The notes: generated by a model from the sequence alone, not told the origin. DNA of 64,000 nt from Chrysomallon squamiferum (GCA_012295275.1 CM022670.1:23768255-23832254), one strand, 5' to 3'; counted from the first letter of the stretch, positions 12,901 to 26,508 are shown. A program made the numbers and translations.

Positions 12901-13644
12901 TCACATATGCTGTTTTGTATTCACTTAAAATTTGTTTTCTTAAATATTCGTTTGTAATTTTTTTTAACCTTTTAGTATAATTATATTTGTTTTTTTACAC
13001 AACCATATAATATTAATAATAAATTAATTTATACTGTTCAAAGTTTGTTGTGACATTTTTGTTTGTATTTGGGTTTTTTTTCTTTTTGTTTTGGTTTCTT
13101 AGTGTGTGTGTTGTTTTAATTTATCTATTATCATTATTTAAAAAAAAGAAATGTTTTTATATGAGAGTCATATTTCCAACCTCATTTGTCACTGTTTTAA
13201 TTTTTTTTATACAATTTCTGCTTTAAGAACCGAAACAGTTTACCTAGAATTTCAACATTACAGAATATTGTTTGGAATCATAAATGCCAAAAATTTTTAA
13301 AAGCATTTCTCAGATGCTTGTTCATGCAGACACACTCGAGCATTTGATGTGTGCAGCCATCTTGTTACATTTTTCTAACATGTTCTTTATTGATCACAAA
13401 GCCTCTGTGATCTGTAATCACTCCATGGTTTGCAGAATTTCCCAGTTTTCCAAATGTTCAACTTATTCAGTCATAAATGAATTACTATTGATAGCCGTAT
13501 TTCATCCTGATTTAGAGATTTTCTCAGAAATATAGCTCTCAACATACAGCAGCCATGACATTTATAGTGTTACAGTTGTGAAATATATACATCTATTTAT
13601 TTCTTTATTTCAGTGATGTTGTGAAATAGTTCAAGATTGTGTGT

Positions 13645-13747
13645 GTCTCTCTCTCTCTCTCTCTCTTTCTCCCTCTCCCTCTCTCTCTCTCTCCCTCTCC
13701 TCTCTCTCCCTCCCTCTCTCTCTCCCTTTCCCCTCCTTCTCCCCTCC
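13645..13747. repeat. CT-rich microsatellite
   Basis: About 100 bases almost purely of C and T, with (CT)n, CCCT and TCCC units. A polypyrimidine strand of this length can form triplex DNA. Confidence 0.9.
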
Positions 13748-14346
13748 TAGATCTTTATCATTTTTGTTCCTTTTCTACCAGGACTTGAGGATATATTTAT
13801 CAAAGAAAATGCTTTATACTGAGTGCTTTTCTATGTTTGAGAAGAAATAATTTTACTGTTACTGTCAGTGAAAAACCAGGCAGAGTTTTACTCCTTTCAG
13901 TTATCAAAACAAACAACATAATTATGTTTGATTCCTAATAATCACTATTATAGAACATGTACTTTTTGTTTATTTTTCTTTTAAATGTTCTTGCTCTCAG
14001 TTCTTCTTTAACAGTCAATGAGAAAAAACTTCATACATCTCAAGTCTTTAGTTATTCTATTTAATTTTTGTATCTTAAGAAATAAAATTTATTTAATTTA
14101 TTTTTATGTTAAATCCAACATTAATTTATATATAATTTTATCTGTGATTCTGCAGTAATAAATGGCATTCAGGTTTAACCTGAATTGTACTAAATTAAAT
14201 TATTTGAATTATGTATGTGCTAGTTAAACAATAAAAAACAACCCTTTAATTATATGCAATTAACTTCATTCATGATATATTATTCAAAACAATAGGAATA
14301 ATCATTTTAAAAAATGTGAATGTTTTTATGTGTCTTTTATTTATTT

Positions 14347-14351
<5 letters not shown>

Positions 14352-14383
<32 letters not shown>

Positions 14384-14417
14384 TTTTTTTTAATAATAGA
14401 TAATACATATGCATTTA

Positions 14418-14469
<52 letters not shown>
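14352..14469. repeat. (ATT)n followed by (GT)25 microsatellites
   Basis: 14352-14383 is an ATT trinucleotide run with a T-run tail; 14420-14469 is an uninterrupted GT run of about 25 units. Confidence 0.95.
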
Positions 14470-14474
<5 letters not shown>

Positions 14475-14739
14475 GTTAGAGTAGACAGATACAAATTTCC
14501 TTTTTAGGCCTTTATATAAAATATGGCGTCTATAAATTATGGTTTTATTGCAGTATATACTCTACTTTTATCTGCATTTAAATAGTGCTTTTACGAAAAT
14601 TATCTTTTTTTTTTTATACTGATTTGAAATAAGTAATATTTAGAAATAATGCTTTTACATTTCATTTGATTTAGATATCTGGTAATAAAAAAACACCTTA
14701 CTGAGTTGGGTTTTTACAGTGTTTAAGTTACAACCGTTT

Positions 14740-15600
14740 GATATACAAGCTCATCTCATACAGATATTTGTCCTTGATTTACTGAAATACTTTGTGCATT
14801 TATGACGATGAATGTATTGAAGTTCATCTGATATGACCGTGGTTCATTGAAATTACTTACTCCTTTGTCTGTTTACACTACTGAAGTTACAGCAGTTTGA
14901 TATTTAACTTCATCTTGGCAGTCTTTTTATCACAGCACTGGAACCTAAGCGAACTATAAATTCTATCCACTCTGACAGTTAACTTGTTAATGATGGAGGC
15001 AGTAAGATTTCATGAGAGTCAAAGGATTATTAGTAAAGATTTTCTTTCTGCAGGAAGTTGGCATCCATCTTGCTGCAGAAGCTGACATCATCATCCCCGT
15101 GAAACAAATGGGACAGAGCTAATTTGATTTCTTTTTAGGGTTTCCAGTGTGAAGGAAAAGAGGAGCTTTCTCAAACAGCTCTTATTGTACTAAATTACTT
15201 AAATATGTTGATGTATCCAGCAAAAATGTCACGTTGAAAGAGGCTTATCGTAAGTTATGTTATCATAATCAGTGACAGAAGTGGAAACAGAATGCTATTT
15301 TTAGTGGCTGCAATAAAACAAATAATTGGATGTGGTCACTGATGAATTATTACCTGTGTACTTGTAAAAGATTGCAGAAGAGTTTGGCTAATTTATCATG
15401 TTGTTATTATTATTAAGATTGAAGTGAAGTGCACTACAAGAAGTGATCAGTCTGATTACTTCTTTATTAACAAGACTTTCACTTCAGTAATGTTGGCCAT
15501 TGTTCACAGCAATAAGCTGCTGATGATGTATTAGTTTCTAAACTTTTGAACGTTTCCTGAATTACTGTATCTGATTAAAACAGCTATCATGGAAATACTT
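14740..15600. promoter_or_regulatory. Candidate conserved non-coding island
   Basis: About 860 bases almost free of simple repeats, with several TAAT cores and balanced composition, densest at 14,930-15,200. No coding signal. Confidence 0.28.
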
Positions 15601-16789
15601 CTAAATTAATAGTAAATATTACATAACACAGAGTTCTTTTGTTTTACTAATTATATCTCTGATTGTAAATGTTTTTTTCTATTGAAAATAATTTTAACTA
15701 ATAAATAGGTGTTGTGTACAAGATAAAACTACTGAATTTTTATATCAGTGCTGAATTTGATTTTATAAGCCATTTGCTTTGCTGTTAATGGAGTAACATT
15801 ATTAATTTATGTTAAATAATTTTTTTTATATATATATTTATTTATTTCAGTTAATTATTACTGTTAATACTGGCAATATTTACAGTTTGATTTTTGTCAA
15901 GTTAATGAAAATTTTAATTAGCAAAAAAAAATTTGGTTTACAAATACATTTTAGGGAATAAAGCTATTATAGAAAAAAAGGTTATCTTTTCAAGTAATGT
16001 ACAAAGTAATCATTTTAAATATCTATAAATGTAGTTAAAATTAATATAACTAAATAATTTGTTTATGTTCATATTTTTTTTTCTGAACAAAAACTGAATT
16101 AAAAAAAGCAGAGTTAATTATTGAAAACAAAAATGCTTAAAGTAATGATGTTGTTGTTACACTAATGTAAATAATAAAGTAAAATGTGCAGCAACTGCTG
16201 ATGCTATATTATTTAACTGCACTTTAATTAAATATAAATGTTTAATGCAACTCGAGTTGTGTTCCAGGTTGTTCTGATACATATTTTCAAATACAACAAG
16301 CAGCTTTATAGTTAATTGTAAACCTGCAAAGTACAGTTAATCGAGTACAGATTTTTCTTCAAAGTATTATTTTTTTGTAATGTTGTAAAACTATAATTTA
16401 GCAATGAATTTAATTAAACTGTTTTATCCCTTTTGTGCTTGTTTGAACTTCTTGTGGCTAAAAACAGCCAACTGCTAAATCACTCGTATAGGAAATAATT
16501 GTAAATCTTTGGTGATATCCACAGTCATGTTTGAAAAATATTGCTGTTTAAAAAGATTGTTTATGCTCTGTTAAGTAATTAAAAATATGCATCTACAAAC
16601 CAGCAATCTTTAGTTCAAATCAACAGGTTAAATCTGCTGAACTGAGATTTATAGCTAATTTTAATCACTTTGATAGTCTGTTTTAGCAATTCTCTTTGTC
16701 CTTGCTGCAAATTTTCTCTCTAATACAGGTGTGTATATTAAAATGTTATCTTATTGATAAATTATAGACCCCAAGTTAGAATTTAGCTT
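15601..16789. other. AT-rich intergenic sequence
   Basis: No gene or clear repeat recognised. Confidence 0.5.
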
Positions 16790-17340
16790 GCCAGCAAGTA
16801 TGGAATGAATCCCCCAGAGAAGGCCTCGAGCAATATTTCAACATTTTCTTTCCAGTAATGAATCTCTGTATTCATTTGAGACAAGCACCAGTCTTCGTCA
16901 AGTTTGAGGCAGGGAAATCATATCTTGTGGCTGAAATATATTCAGAGTAATCAAACACTGATCAATAACTGATTCTCTGAGGTTGTAATTTTCTCCAATT
17001 AAAGAAATTCCAGATGAGGTGCTGAAGGTACAGGAAGTTAACAATCGCACCAGGTCCTTCTGGGGCTTCTGTCATGGAAAAGAAACCAGGTGGTGCTATA
17101 ATGATACATGGTATTTGATTATTGGTTAAAGTTCATTAGTGATGTAAATGGAAGGCCAAATTTTCTCGATACATTGTAAATTCATGCTGTTGATTTGAAG
17201 CTGATTGAGGGGCTCATTGTTATTACTGTCAAACACATCTGTCAATTTGTGATCACTGCCCAGTTCGTTTAATGAATAATTGCTAAGTGTGAAAGCCAGA
17301 GGCAATTAGACCATATATCTTTCCTCGATGTGATGTCTTT
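16790..17340. promoter_or_regulatory. Candidate conserved non-coding island / enhancer
   Basis: A repeat-free, less AT-rich block. A cluster at 17,200-17,250 holds a SOX-type CATTGTT (17215-17221) and two TGTCA cores of TALE-homeodomain type (17227-17231, 17240-17244), with several TAATTR and ATTA sites nearby. Such motifs are short and common, so the call rests mostly on composition. Confidence 0.33.
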
Positions 17341-17599
17341 TATAATAAATTATGTATGTTGTGAACTAGTCAGAAATGTGAATTCAGTATTATATACTTA
17401 GAATGTAATATTAATGATATATTCAAATTACATCAATTTGCAAATAGATTTTTGGATGTAAAAAAATTAAATAAAATGAGCATGAAATAGGTCAAAGAAA
17501 TGCAACCACTGACAATGCACATCAGTTTAATATCTACAGGAATACCATTCAGAACTTACAGCAATAATATCAACAAAACAACCAGGTAGGGATCATCCT

Positions 17600-18100
17600 T
17601 GTAACAGTTGATAACCTGTGACAAACCTCATCAAGACCCATGGATCTGAACCATTTGTCTTGAACACAGGTTCCAGCAAGCATCCCTTACATCCCATGAC
17701 ATCCATGGCAACAGAGGTGTATCAGCAAGGTCAGTCTCACGAATTCTAGACTTACATGGCATCTGTAAAAGACAACAGCCAGAATATCAACAGTGACACT
17801 AGAACACTGAATTGTCAACATCTTTGATGGAAAGCTCATGACTAGAGATATTTTCTTCAGAGATGAATTCTGTTTTTTCTCGTTAGATCTGACTGCAGGA
17901 CCTGTAGACATCAAGATGAATGTTACATTATGCCATGTGTTCTTGAAAGGGTTAATTTTGGAGATGGTGTTTTATGATGCGGTATACAGTGTCTTCCACA
18001 TCTTCCAGCAACATTGCAGGAACTCCAGTTTCCATAGGTCCCTTACAGCATTTCCAAGAATTTTCTCCAAAGTTTAATGGCCACAGTGAGACAATACTTG
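17600..18100 (+). pseudogene. Tc1/mariner-like transposase fossil
   Basis: Decayed coding matter is visible in shifting frames. FFRDEFCFFSLD (from 17853) matches the first-aspartate block (FSDESRFCLF) of Tc1 transposases, with DE at 17862-17867. VNFGDGVL*CGI (from 17951) matches the glycine-rich GGGSVMVWGG block. There are multiple stops and frame changes, and no intact ends were found. The element is inactive. Confidence 0.5.
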
Positions 18101-18230
18101 CTACTAACTGTGTAAAATTCTACGTGGACCCCTGTGGTGATGTGGATTACTTCTATAAGTTAGGTGCAACCTTTTCATGGACTCCTGTTTGTTTTCACAT
18201 CTTTGGTCATTTTTTTTCCATGTTATAACA

Positions 18231-18953
18231 TTTCATACACAGCAGTAAACATTTATCATCTATTTTCTTTGACTTTTTCTGTGTCACAATAACTTTTGCC
18301 TTTTTCGGTTATTTTTTTTTAATTATTATTACATCAGATGGTGGTTTAAGTTTATTTTTGAATACAAATTTCAATTTTTAACTATATTTTAGTATATTTT
18401 AGTATTGGAACATAATGGAATAGTAATCTCTTCACTACCAAGTTTGGGTATAATCTGTTTAATGGTAACAGTCTGAGCTGAGTAAGTCACAGTTATGTCT
18501 GCTATAACAGTTACTAAGTGCATTCAAGATGTTAAATTATTTAATCAGTTTATAAAATACAGTATTTTGCAATGCATTATTTAAACAAACAAGTCTAAAT
18601 TTAATTTAACAACAACAACAACAACAAAAACACTTAATATTTTTCTTCTTCATTCATATGTTTCTAGAATAAAATCATACTAGAATAAAGTAATGTATCT
18701 GCAACATAGAAAATTCCCTTACATCATGTAAAATTCTTTTATGTAAAAACATTCAATATGTACTAAATGTATGCATACCATAAACATGAACTATTATTGT
18801 TGGTCTGTCAAAATATTAGATATATCATTAATATGGATAAAAGTATTTGGTCTATGATAATGCTTTATTTAATTTTTACATACAGAACTTTTGGTATAGT
18901 TCATTGTATAGCACCAAGTCTCCTAACAAATTGGAAAATCAAATTTTGTGACT
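18231..18953. other. AT-rich intergenic sequence
   Basis: No gene seen. A CAA trinucleotide run lies near 18,610-18,628. Confidence 0.5.
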
Positions 18954-19093
18954 GAAAATTTCTTTGATTTTTGGTATTTCTGAAGTATATCGATGTGGAT
19001 AACAAAGTGCGTGCCCACATACTCAAAGAATATTTATTCAAAAGTTCTTTGATTTTGTTGTTGTTGTAGTATATCAATATTACCATCGAGGGT
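18954..19093. repeat. Imperfect ~86-bp duplication
   Basis: TTCTTTGATTTT followed by AGTATATCRAT recurs at an offset of about 86 bases (18958 and 19044). Divergent outside these blocks. Confidence 0.5.
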
Positions 19094-19480
19094 AACGGCA
19101 GACAGTATACAGTGCGTGCATGTGTCTAGGCTTATTTTCAGTTGCTGTAATTGGATTTGCTCATTATCATGACAATCTGTCTCTTTTAATCTCTGTCTTT
19201 CTCGTGTTGACATTTTGTGAAGACTGTCTTCTTTCTCATTACTGCCATAACACAGGATCAGTTCTGACTAATTATTCTTAAGTTTGTCTATCATCCAGTG
19301 AAAATTTGTAAACATGCATCGTTCCTGATCAAATAGCCATCACAGTCGTCTTCCTCTCCTGCAGATATTTGAATCTACCAAACATTTATTCTTTGCCGTA
19401 TGGATTGAAACAGATCATTATCTTAATATGTCAATAACTCCTCTGCAGCTCAGATCAGAAAATATGGTCCTGCCAATACG
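19094..19480. promoter_or_regulatory. Candidate conserved non-coding island
   Basis: Repeat-free complex sequence with no long open frame, immediately after a short local duplication. Function unknown. Confidence 0.25.
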
Positions 19481-19839
19481 TATTTGTTCAGGCAATCAAA
19501 ATATTAGTTAAATAATAATGGTAATTTTAGGATAGTTTTCACAGAATCCTCTCAACCTTGAAGTTCTCGATTAAAATCGAAATTTTTTTTTTTTTTTTTT
19601 CAATTTATTATATTTTGGTATTTACCTATTTGCATTAAGTTCAGAAGCCTTTGTTTTGGAAACTTCAGAAACCCACAGTGCTTTATTAATATATTTCCCA
19701 ATGAATATTTTAAGTATGGCATGAAGACAGTTGTGTGTGTTCAGTGTTGCTCAACGCTTGTGCCGAATGCAACCCTGTGCAGCAGCTCTAGAAAAGTTAA
19801 TTAAAAACTTGACAATCAATAGCTGCTAGGTATTCTGTG

Positions 19840-20350
19840 TAGTCAAGCTTACAGACCATTTCCACCAGTGTTCAGTCAGAACGAAGGGACAGCACTGGGT
19901 CAACATTCTCCCGTTTGCTCTCTGTTTTATCACAGGCCAATCAAGCCGGTGCATGCTATAAATTAATTTGCATTCTATTTGTTGTGGTTTAATTTGAATG
20001 ATGTGCATGCACATTAGGCTGACTTGCTTATCACTGTAGTTGTTTAAATAACACATTAAATAAGTAAGATCACAGAACACTGCCTATTGATTGGGATTAT
20101 CTGTGTGAAGTGGATAATGGAACTCATCTAATGGCAGCCATTAAATATTTTGATCAAGCATTCATGGCAGAAATCATCAGGACATTTACTTTTTGTCCTC
20201 CCGTCCATGCCTAACCATAGTCTATCATTAATTTCAGGCAGGAAGCTTTTAAACACTCAAAACAAAAATTGATGAAGTCTTAAGCGATCATTACATTGTT
20301 TTTCAAAATGTTTTGGCTGTAATTGCATGCTAGATGACAAATGGAGCAAA
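19840..20350. promoter_or_regulatory. Candidate conserved non-coding island / enhancer
   Basis: A repeat-free block containing a perfect octamer-type POU site ATTTGCAT (19966-19973), CCAAT boxes in both orientations (near 19,938 and 20,090) and several TAAT cores. No protein signal on either strand beyond an 84-codon minus frame without features. Confidence 0.33.
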
Positions 20351-22680
20351 CATTTGAGGTAATGTGTTTCTTTATAAAGAGAAAAAGGAATCAGTCTGGT
20401 TTTTAAAAGCTTCTTCACAATCCTGTTTTACTAGAGTTCGATGAGTTTGTTTTCATTGTCACAGTCTGATCTGTGTGTTTTCGTTCTTACTTTTTATGTA
20501 ATTCACTGACATACCATTTGCAGGAGACACCAAATGTTTTATAAACAAAATGTTCTGAAAAAAATGCAGTTACTAAATAAATATACATAGTTCACTTAAT
20601 TCAGGTTCAAAAGAACTTAAGAACAAATCAATTTAATTAATTTATACTTTTTGTAATTTATTATTACATTGAGTTAAAGTCTCATTATTTTTGTTTTTCA
20701 ATGATGTTTAATTTTATTAATGCTTGAATTAAATTGTTTATTGTACATAAAATTGTGTTTAATTACTAATCTTACTGGATCAGAAACTGAAGTATAAAAA
20801 ATAAATAAATAGAATAATGTTATTTTCTATAGTCAAATATAATTTTTCATACCCTTTCATAATATAATAATTATAAGGTAAATGTTAGTCTATATTAAAA
20901 TTCTATTTCACTTTACATATAGGTTTGTCCAAAAAATATCCACTTGTTTTTTTTTTAAATATTAACGTTTTGTATTAGAGAGTTAAATAAGTAAAAATAT
21001 AATTTAACATCTTTGGTAAACAAGAATGTAGTTCCTCTACTTCTTCTTTACCCAATTATATTTACAGTGTACACAAAACTGCTCTAAAACACATCTTAGA
21101 ATTAATATCTATCAATTTTATCAAAGAGATTTTATAAACCCATTTTTAACAAAATGTCAAACAGAAAGTTTGCTGTCACTCCACTGTCGTTGGCTAAAGC
21201 TAATATTGGTCATGTGACTTAAGACATGGATAGATTACATATTATATTAAACAGAATATTTTGTTTAAAAATTAACTCTGTTCATCCTGTTGTTTTTCTT
21301 TTCTCTGAATGGTTTTGGTTTAGCATGTGTATCTGAATCAAACTGAATGCGCTATATTACGTATTAAACTTGACATATGTAGGTATATCTTCCACAAGAT
21401 ACTTAGATAACTAAAACCTGCGTCCAGATAGTTTTGTGTCAAACTGAATTCCATGTCTGTTAACTGACAAACAGAAAAATAACATCTGACAAGATTTCAT
21501 GTTCACTTTTATCACGTATGTGAATTGCATTCTTATTTAAAAGTTTTAGTTCACTGTAGTTTGGTGTGTTTTCACTTTTATAATGTATTAAACTATCTGA
21601 TTTTTAAACTGCACAACATAATGATTCATGTTTATTACTGTTAATACTAAATATTACTTTGTTAATGTGCAACCAAGGATGGCACCTTTGTTTTGTTGAT
21701 TTTTTTTATCAATCATTGGGTTTTTCCTTTAAACTTAGCCAAATACACCCACCAAAATAGGTTTTGAGTCACAGTTTACAAACGAAACTGCCATTAACAA
21801 CAAAATAAAATAAAACTAATGTAATTTAAACTAATGATGCTTATGAAAAGACATAACACCCTTGTAATATGGACTTTTATGTAAGTGCATGGAAAATTTT
21901 AAAAATTTAGAATCATTATTCATTTTGGTTTATTTTCAACCATGATGGTGTCATTTTCAGAAATGGTGAATCTGAATTTTTATTACTTTAAAAAAAAAAA
22001 TTCTGTTCAGAATGTTTTTATTTTCTTCCTTTCTTTCTTTCTTTATTTATTTAAATGTAGGCCTTTATTATTTGTTTGTTTTATTGGAATTTAAAAAAAA
22101 AAAAAAAAAGTTTTCCCTTTTTGTTATTGGCTTTTGTTTTGCTTTGCTTTTTTGGTTTTAAACACAAATAATGAATTCAGGTATTTAAAGCAAACTAAAA
22201 CAAACATAACTTGATATGTAGCCATCATCAGTTTTGTTGATTGGTTTGGTTTTTACAGTGAAAGCCTGGCTCAGTGTAAACAGATTCCATGTTAGCTTTA
22301 CCAGATTCAGAAGTGAAGAAGGCAAAATGTTTATTTTGTAATTTTTTTCTAATCATAACTGTTACACATATGTTAATAAGACTTAAAAAAACAATGTGTT
22401 CTCCAGTGTCCAGAAATAGGCTTTCTTTTACTCGTACATTTCAACAGATGATTTCTTACACAAAGACATAATACATATACACTCAAACATAAACTTACAC
22501 CTTCACACAAAACCCACACACACATTTGAACACTTACTCATGTTTATACTTTCACAGTTTCAAATGGAAGGGATATAGTATTAGCATAAGCAGGACCATG
22601 TGTTCAAATCATATTAGAATGTTTTGATATTAGGTAAAATGTATAAACTCTGTTCATCTAAAATGGTGAATGAACTTTTC
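20351..22680. other. AT-rich intergenic sequence
   Basis: Contains copy 1 of the dispersed repeat and poly-A/poly-T runs. No gene. Confidence 0.5.
21788..21945. repeat. Dispersed repeat, copy 1
   Basis: Starts CTGCCATTAACAACAA and shares AAAACTAATGTAATTTAA, CTAATGATGCT, ATAACACC and GACTTTTATG in the same order with 24181-24340. An interspersed element of unrecognised family, same orientation. Confidence 0.6.
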
Positions 22681-23260
22681 AGCCTAAGATATTCCAGATC
22701 AGGACATTTTAGCCAGTACTTTTTTTAAGGAAAGACATTTTGGCCTGAATGTTTTGTTTTTTTTTTTACTTTTTTTAAATATTCATTATGTCACCCTTGC
22801 CAATCAGTCACATACAGACATCATCTCAGAGGATTTTGTTGAGTATTCATAAGTTTGTAGCATTCTGTTTCATGATGAAAATGGTGTCCAAACCCAAAAA
22901 GATAACCAATAAAGTATACATGGAACTTCATCTCTGACTCCACTTTCTGTGTGAGAACAGGATGTAAGTCCATTTCTGAATTCTTCAGGATATCAGCCAG
23001 AACTTAAAAAGTCTAACACTTAAAACTGCCCATGAGCTTTAGATTGCTGGTATGTTGGTAAGTTAAAGTATTTAAATATTGTGCAACAAATAAATCATTT
23101 TTAAAATGATTCTGATTTTCATATTTTGACTATTATTTCATCAAAATAAAAAAATGTTTGTTGATGTGGCCAAAACTTCCTCCTTGGAAAAAATTATTTT
23201 GGTAAATTATCCCGGATCAAAAAGTCCTAGGCCAAAACATCTACAGCCAAAATGTCCAAC
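22681..23260. repeat. Imperfect inverted repeat with reiterated ACATTTTGGCC motifs
   Basis: The arm at 22681-22745 is similar to the reverse complement of 23168-23260. Both arms carry repeats of a (G)ACATTTTGGCC-type motif (22703, 22733; complement at 23168, 23231, 23246). About 420 bp lie between the arms. It fits a palindromic non-autonomous DNA element of unknown family. Confidence 0.5.
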
Positions 23261-23850
23261 ATTTATCTGAAACACACATTTCAGTTCACCCTTAGAATAA
23301 TCAATTAGATTATTTTTCAAAATAAACATACATTATTTTATAACGAGTATAGTTAAAAACTATTATCTTTCACGCTTTCTAAACACAAACATTCAGTGTG
23401 ATTTCTTTTTCATCAGTTTTTAGTTTGTATGTGTAATTTGAAACATACTGTAAAAAATTTTCTTTATCAGAAAATACATTTAATCTGTTAGTGATATATT
23501 TCAGTTAGATGATCATCAGTAATGCAATAAGCAGAACATGTTATTTCTGGTAAACTTTTCAATTCACAAACTGGCACAGAACTGTAACAGACATCATCAC
23601 AGTGTTTTTATATTTTCTGGTTTTATGCTTGGTGTGTTACACAAAATATTATTCATTAATGAGTGAGTGGTTTCATATGCAGATAAGTGTTCATCTCTTT
23701 TTTTTCTTTTCTTTTTTTACATCAACTTATTTTTGTTTTTCTTGTTGTTTTTTTTTCATTTTAAATGTGCATTTACTACAGTTATGGTGCCTCCCTTTTC
23801 TAAAGTTTTGGATCCATCAAAACCTTAAGTTTATTTGTATTTTTAGATAG

Positions 23851-23898
23851 TATATATTTACTATATAAAGAGATACACTATATATTTACTATATAAAG
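23851..23898. repeat. 20-bp direct repeat, 28-base period
   Basis: TATATATTTACTATATAAAG occurs at 23851-23870 and 23879-23898. Confidence 0.8.
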
Positions 23899-24180
23899 GT
23901 ACTTGGGTAAAGTGAGTAAAAAATGGTCATGTCTTCTTTGATGTACTAAGTTAAAGCTTTTATTTATTTATTTAATTATTTATTTATTTACCCTTAAAAA
24001 AAAAATTTCTTTGAAATATTTGGAAGTTACATTAAAATGAAAGAGCAAAGAAAAATTGTATGATTTAGTTACTATTAACTGTGTTGAACTGTTGTTATTG
24101 TTATTAGTAATGTTAAAATTTAACATACAAGTTTAATATGGAAACAGAAAAATAACAGCATTAAAACTGTTTAAGTAGAC

Positions 24181-24340
24181 CTGCCATTAACAACAATTTA
24201 AAATAAAACTAATGTAATTTAACCTAATGATGCTCATCACAGGATATAACACCACTGTAACCCTGACTGACATTTCTTGACTTTTATGCAAGTGATTGTA
24301 AAATTGAAAAATTTGAAAATCTTTAATGATTTCAGTTTAT
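24181..24340. repeat. Dispersed repeat, copy 2
   Basis: Second copy of the element at 21788, with an extra stretch of about 15-20 bases (around CCTGACTGACATTTC) in the middle. Divergence is moderate, so it is an old insertion or duplication. Confidence 0.6.
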
Positions 24341-26508
24341 TTCAAGTACTGTTTTTTAGTCTGAGTAAAAGCAGATAAAATATATTTGTTTTTGAAGTAT
24401 GTTTTTTAAATATTGAATATTTTTTGGAAAAGGGAAAATTATATAGAACAATCAATGCAATTATCGCTAAAATCATAAATGTTTAAATCTTTCTGTTTAT
24501 GTTATTTAATATCTTTTTATAATCTATCTTTGTTTAACATTATTATTATTATTTTTTTATTTGGTTCTAAATAAAGAAATTATAATTTTAATAAAACTAA
24601 ATTTTCAAATAAATAAATAAAATTTAAAAATTTTAAAAGAAATAAATAGAAATTTTAAATTTTAAAATTTTTTTTATAGAAATATTAAATTTTAAAAAGA
24701 AACAAAAAAGTAAAAAGTCAGTGTGTTTGTTAAAAATTAATAACTGTAGTTTCAGATTAAAACAGGTTGTAACTGAAAGCAACTGAAGGAAAGTTTTACT
24801 TTTCCAGCAAAAAGTTGAGAAAAGAATGGGGAAAAAAATATATACCTTAATCATTAGTGTTGAAAGAAATTCAATTAGAGTTTATTCTTTTTGAGATTTT
24901 CTTCAGTTTTCTTTCTTTGTCTTGTGTTTTTAATATTTTTCTTTTTCTTACTTAAAACATTTTTTACTTCTTTCTTTTTTCTCTGAAATTATTTTTCCAT
25001 TATTCTTCTTTTCTTTTTTTTTGGTGGGTTGTTTAAAGTTGTGTTTACTATCTTATTCTTTAATAATATAATTTCACTTACATTATTTTTTCAAATTAAA
25101 ATAATTTAAATTTCATTTTTTTTTCTTCCATTTGCTTGTTTCTTTTTATTCTTTTTTTTTTTTTTCTTTATTATTTTATTTCTTCTATTTAAGAAAGAAA
25201 AATTACTTTTTTTTCTGATTTAAAACTGTAAGTTAATGTATAAAAATAAAATAACCTTCTAAACATTGTTTTTCAATGCTATAAAAGCATTTTGATTAAA
25301 TTCGATGAATTTGATCAAGTCATTTCTATCAAATCCAACTTATATAAAGAGCCTTACCACAAAATAATATCCTAATTGTTCAATTTAAAATAGGTAATGA
25401 TTAATGTTATTCTGTACTTGTTTTGCTTAGAAATTGTTTAAGAAAGCCATTTTTTGACACAGAAATGTTTCTATATTAATATGTTCACTCTGACCATTTT
25501 CTTTTTTTATATATTTAACAGTGTACATATTTAATTATATATTTTAAAGGTAAATCTTAAAGCAAAAATATTTAAAATATATAAAATGAAGTAAATATTT
25601 AAAAAAGAAAATTAATCTTGATAAAGATTTAAAATTTAAAAAAGGATAAGATTTAAATTCATAAAAATAAAACCAAAAATTTACAGATTTTTAAAAGAAA
25701 AACAAATAATAATTTATTATAACAATAAATTAAAAGATTGCAAACTTCAGTAGGGAAAAATACTATCAATTATTATTTTAGCCTGTTAATTAATGATATT
25801 GACTCATAAATTAACAAATATTGGATCACAAATCAGTGACATTGGCTTGTTATGCAATAAATATTTATTTTCTTCTTCATGGAACTGGATTTATAATTGG
25901 CTGTGGTAGCAAAGGAATAAAACTGAAAAACATCTGTTTTGTTTACCAATAGCATTCCCAGTTTTACTAACACTATTCCACCTGGGTAAACTGCATCACA
26001 TATGTAAGTGTTTATTTTTAATGTATTATTTTTTGTCACTCTTATTTTATCTTTTTTTTTTTTTTTTATCTTTTTTTTTTTTTTTTTCATTATGGTCTGT
26101 TTTGTTATTTCTGGATGTGTCACATATTGTAAAATATTATCATCTATTTTTTTGTTTTTTAAATTACAACATTTTTAAAATTTTTAAAGTAACAAATTTG
26201 TTTATCACTTGATAGAGGTGTAACAATAAATGTATTAATAGTCAAATTTAAATTTTATTTCTTTCAAATTCAGTGTACAGTAGATGAGTAATGCTATTTA
26301 TTTTTGAATAGTTCTTCTTGTCATTTGCTATTTTAAAACTATCTTCATTGTACAAGGAAATTGTAAGTTGTATTCATTTAGCAACAATTTTAAAAACTTG
26401 AGCAAAAGTGCCTGCCTGGACTGTGTCATTTGCTTACATTTTCAATCCAAAAATTTATAAACACATGTTTCTAAGTTGCAGTGTACTTAAGGCAGTATTT
26501 TCAGTTTT

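Larger units (their letters stand above)
12541..14739. other. Intergenic, simple-sequence rich
   Basis: No gene. It carries the CT-rich tract, the ATT/GT microsatellites and long T runs. An open frame of 83 codons at 13284-13535 has no recognisable feature. Confidence 0.5.

Noticed and set aside
13284-13535. 83-codon plus-strand frame
   Set aside because: No family resemblance and composition like the surrounding non-coding DNA.
16560-16630. tRNA or tRNA-derived SINE suggested by GTTCAAATC
   Set aside because: No A box at proper spacing and no cloverleaf stems; a similar B-box-like match at 22,600 fails for the same reason.
20920-20950. Mariner-like end GGTTTGTCCAAAAAATATCC
   Set aside because: No partner inverted repeat and no transposase remnant nearby.
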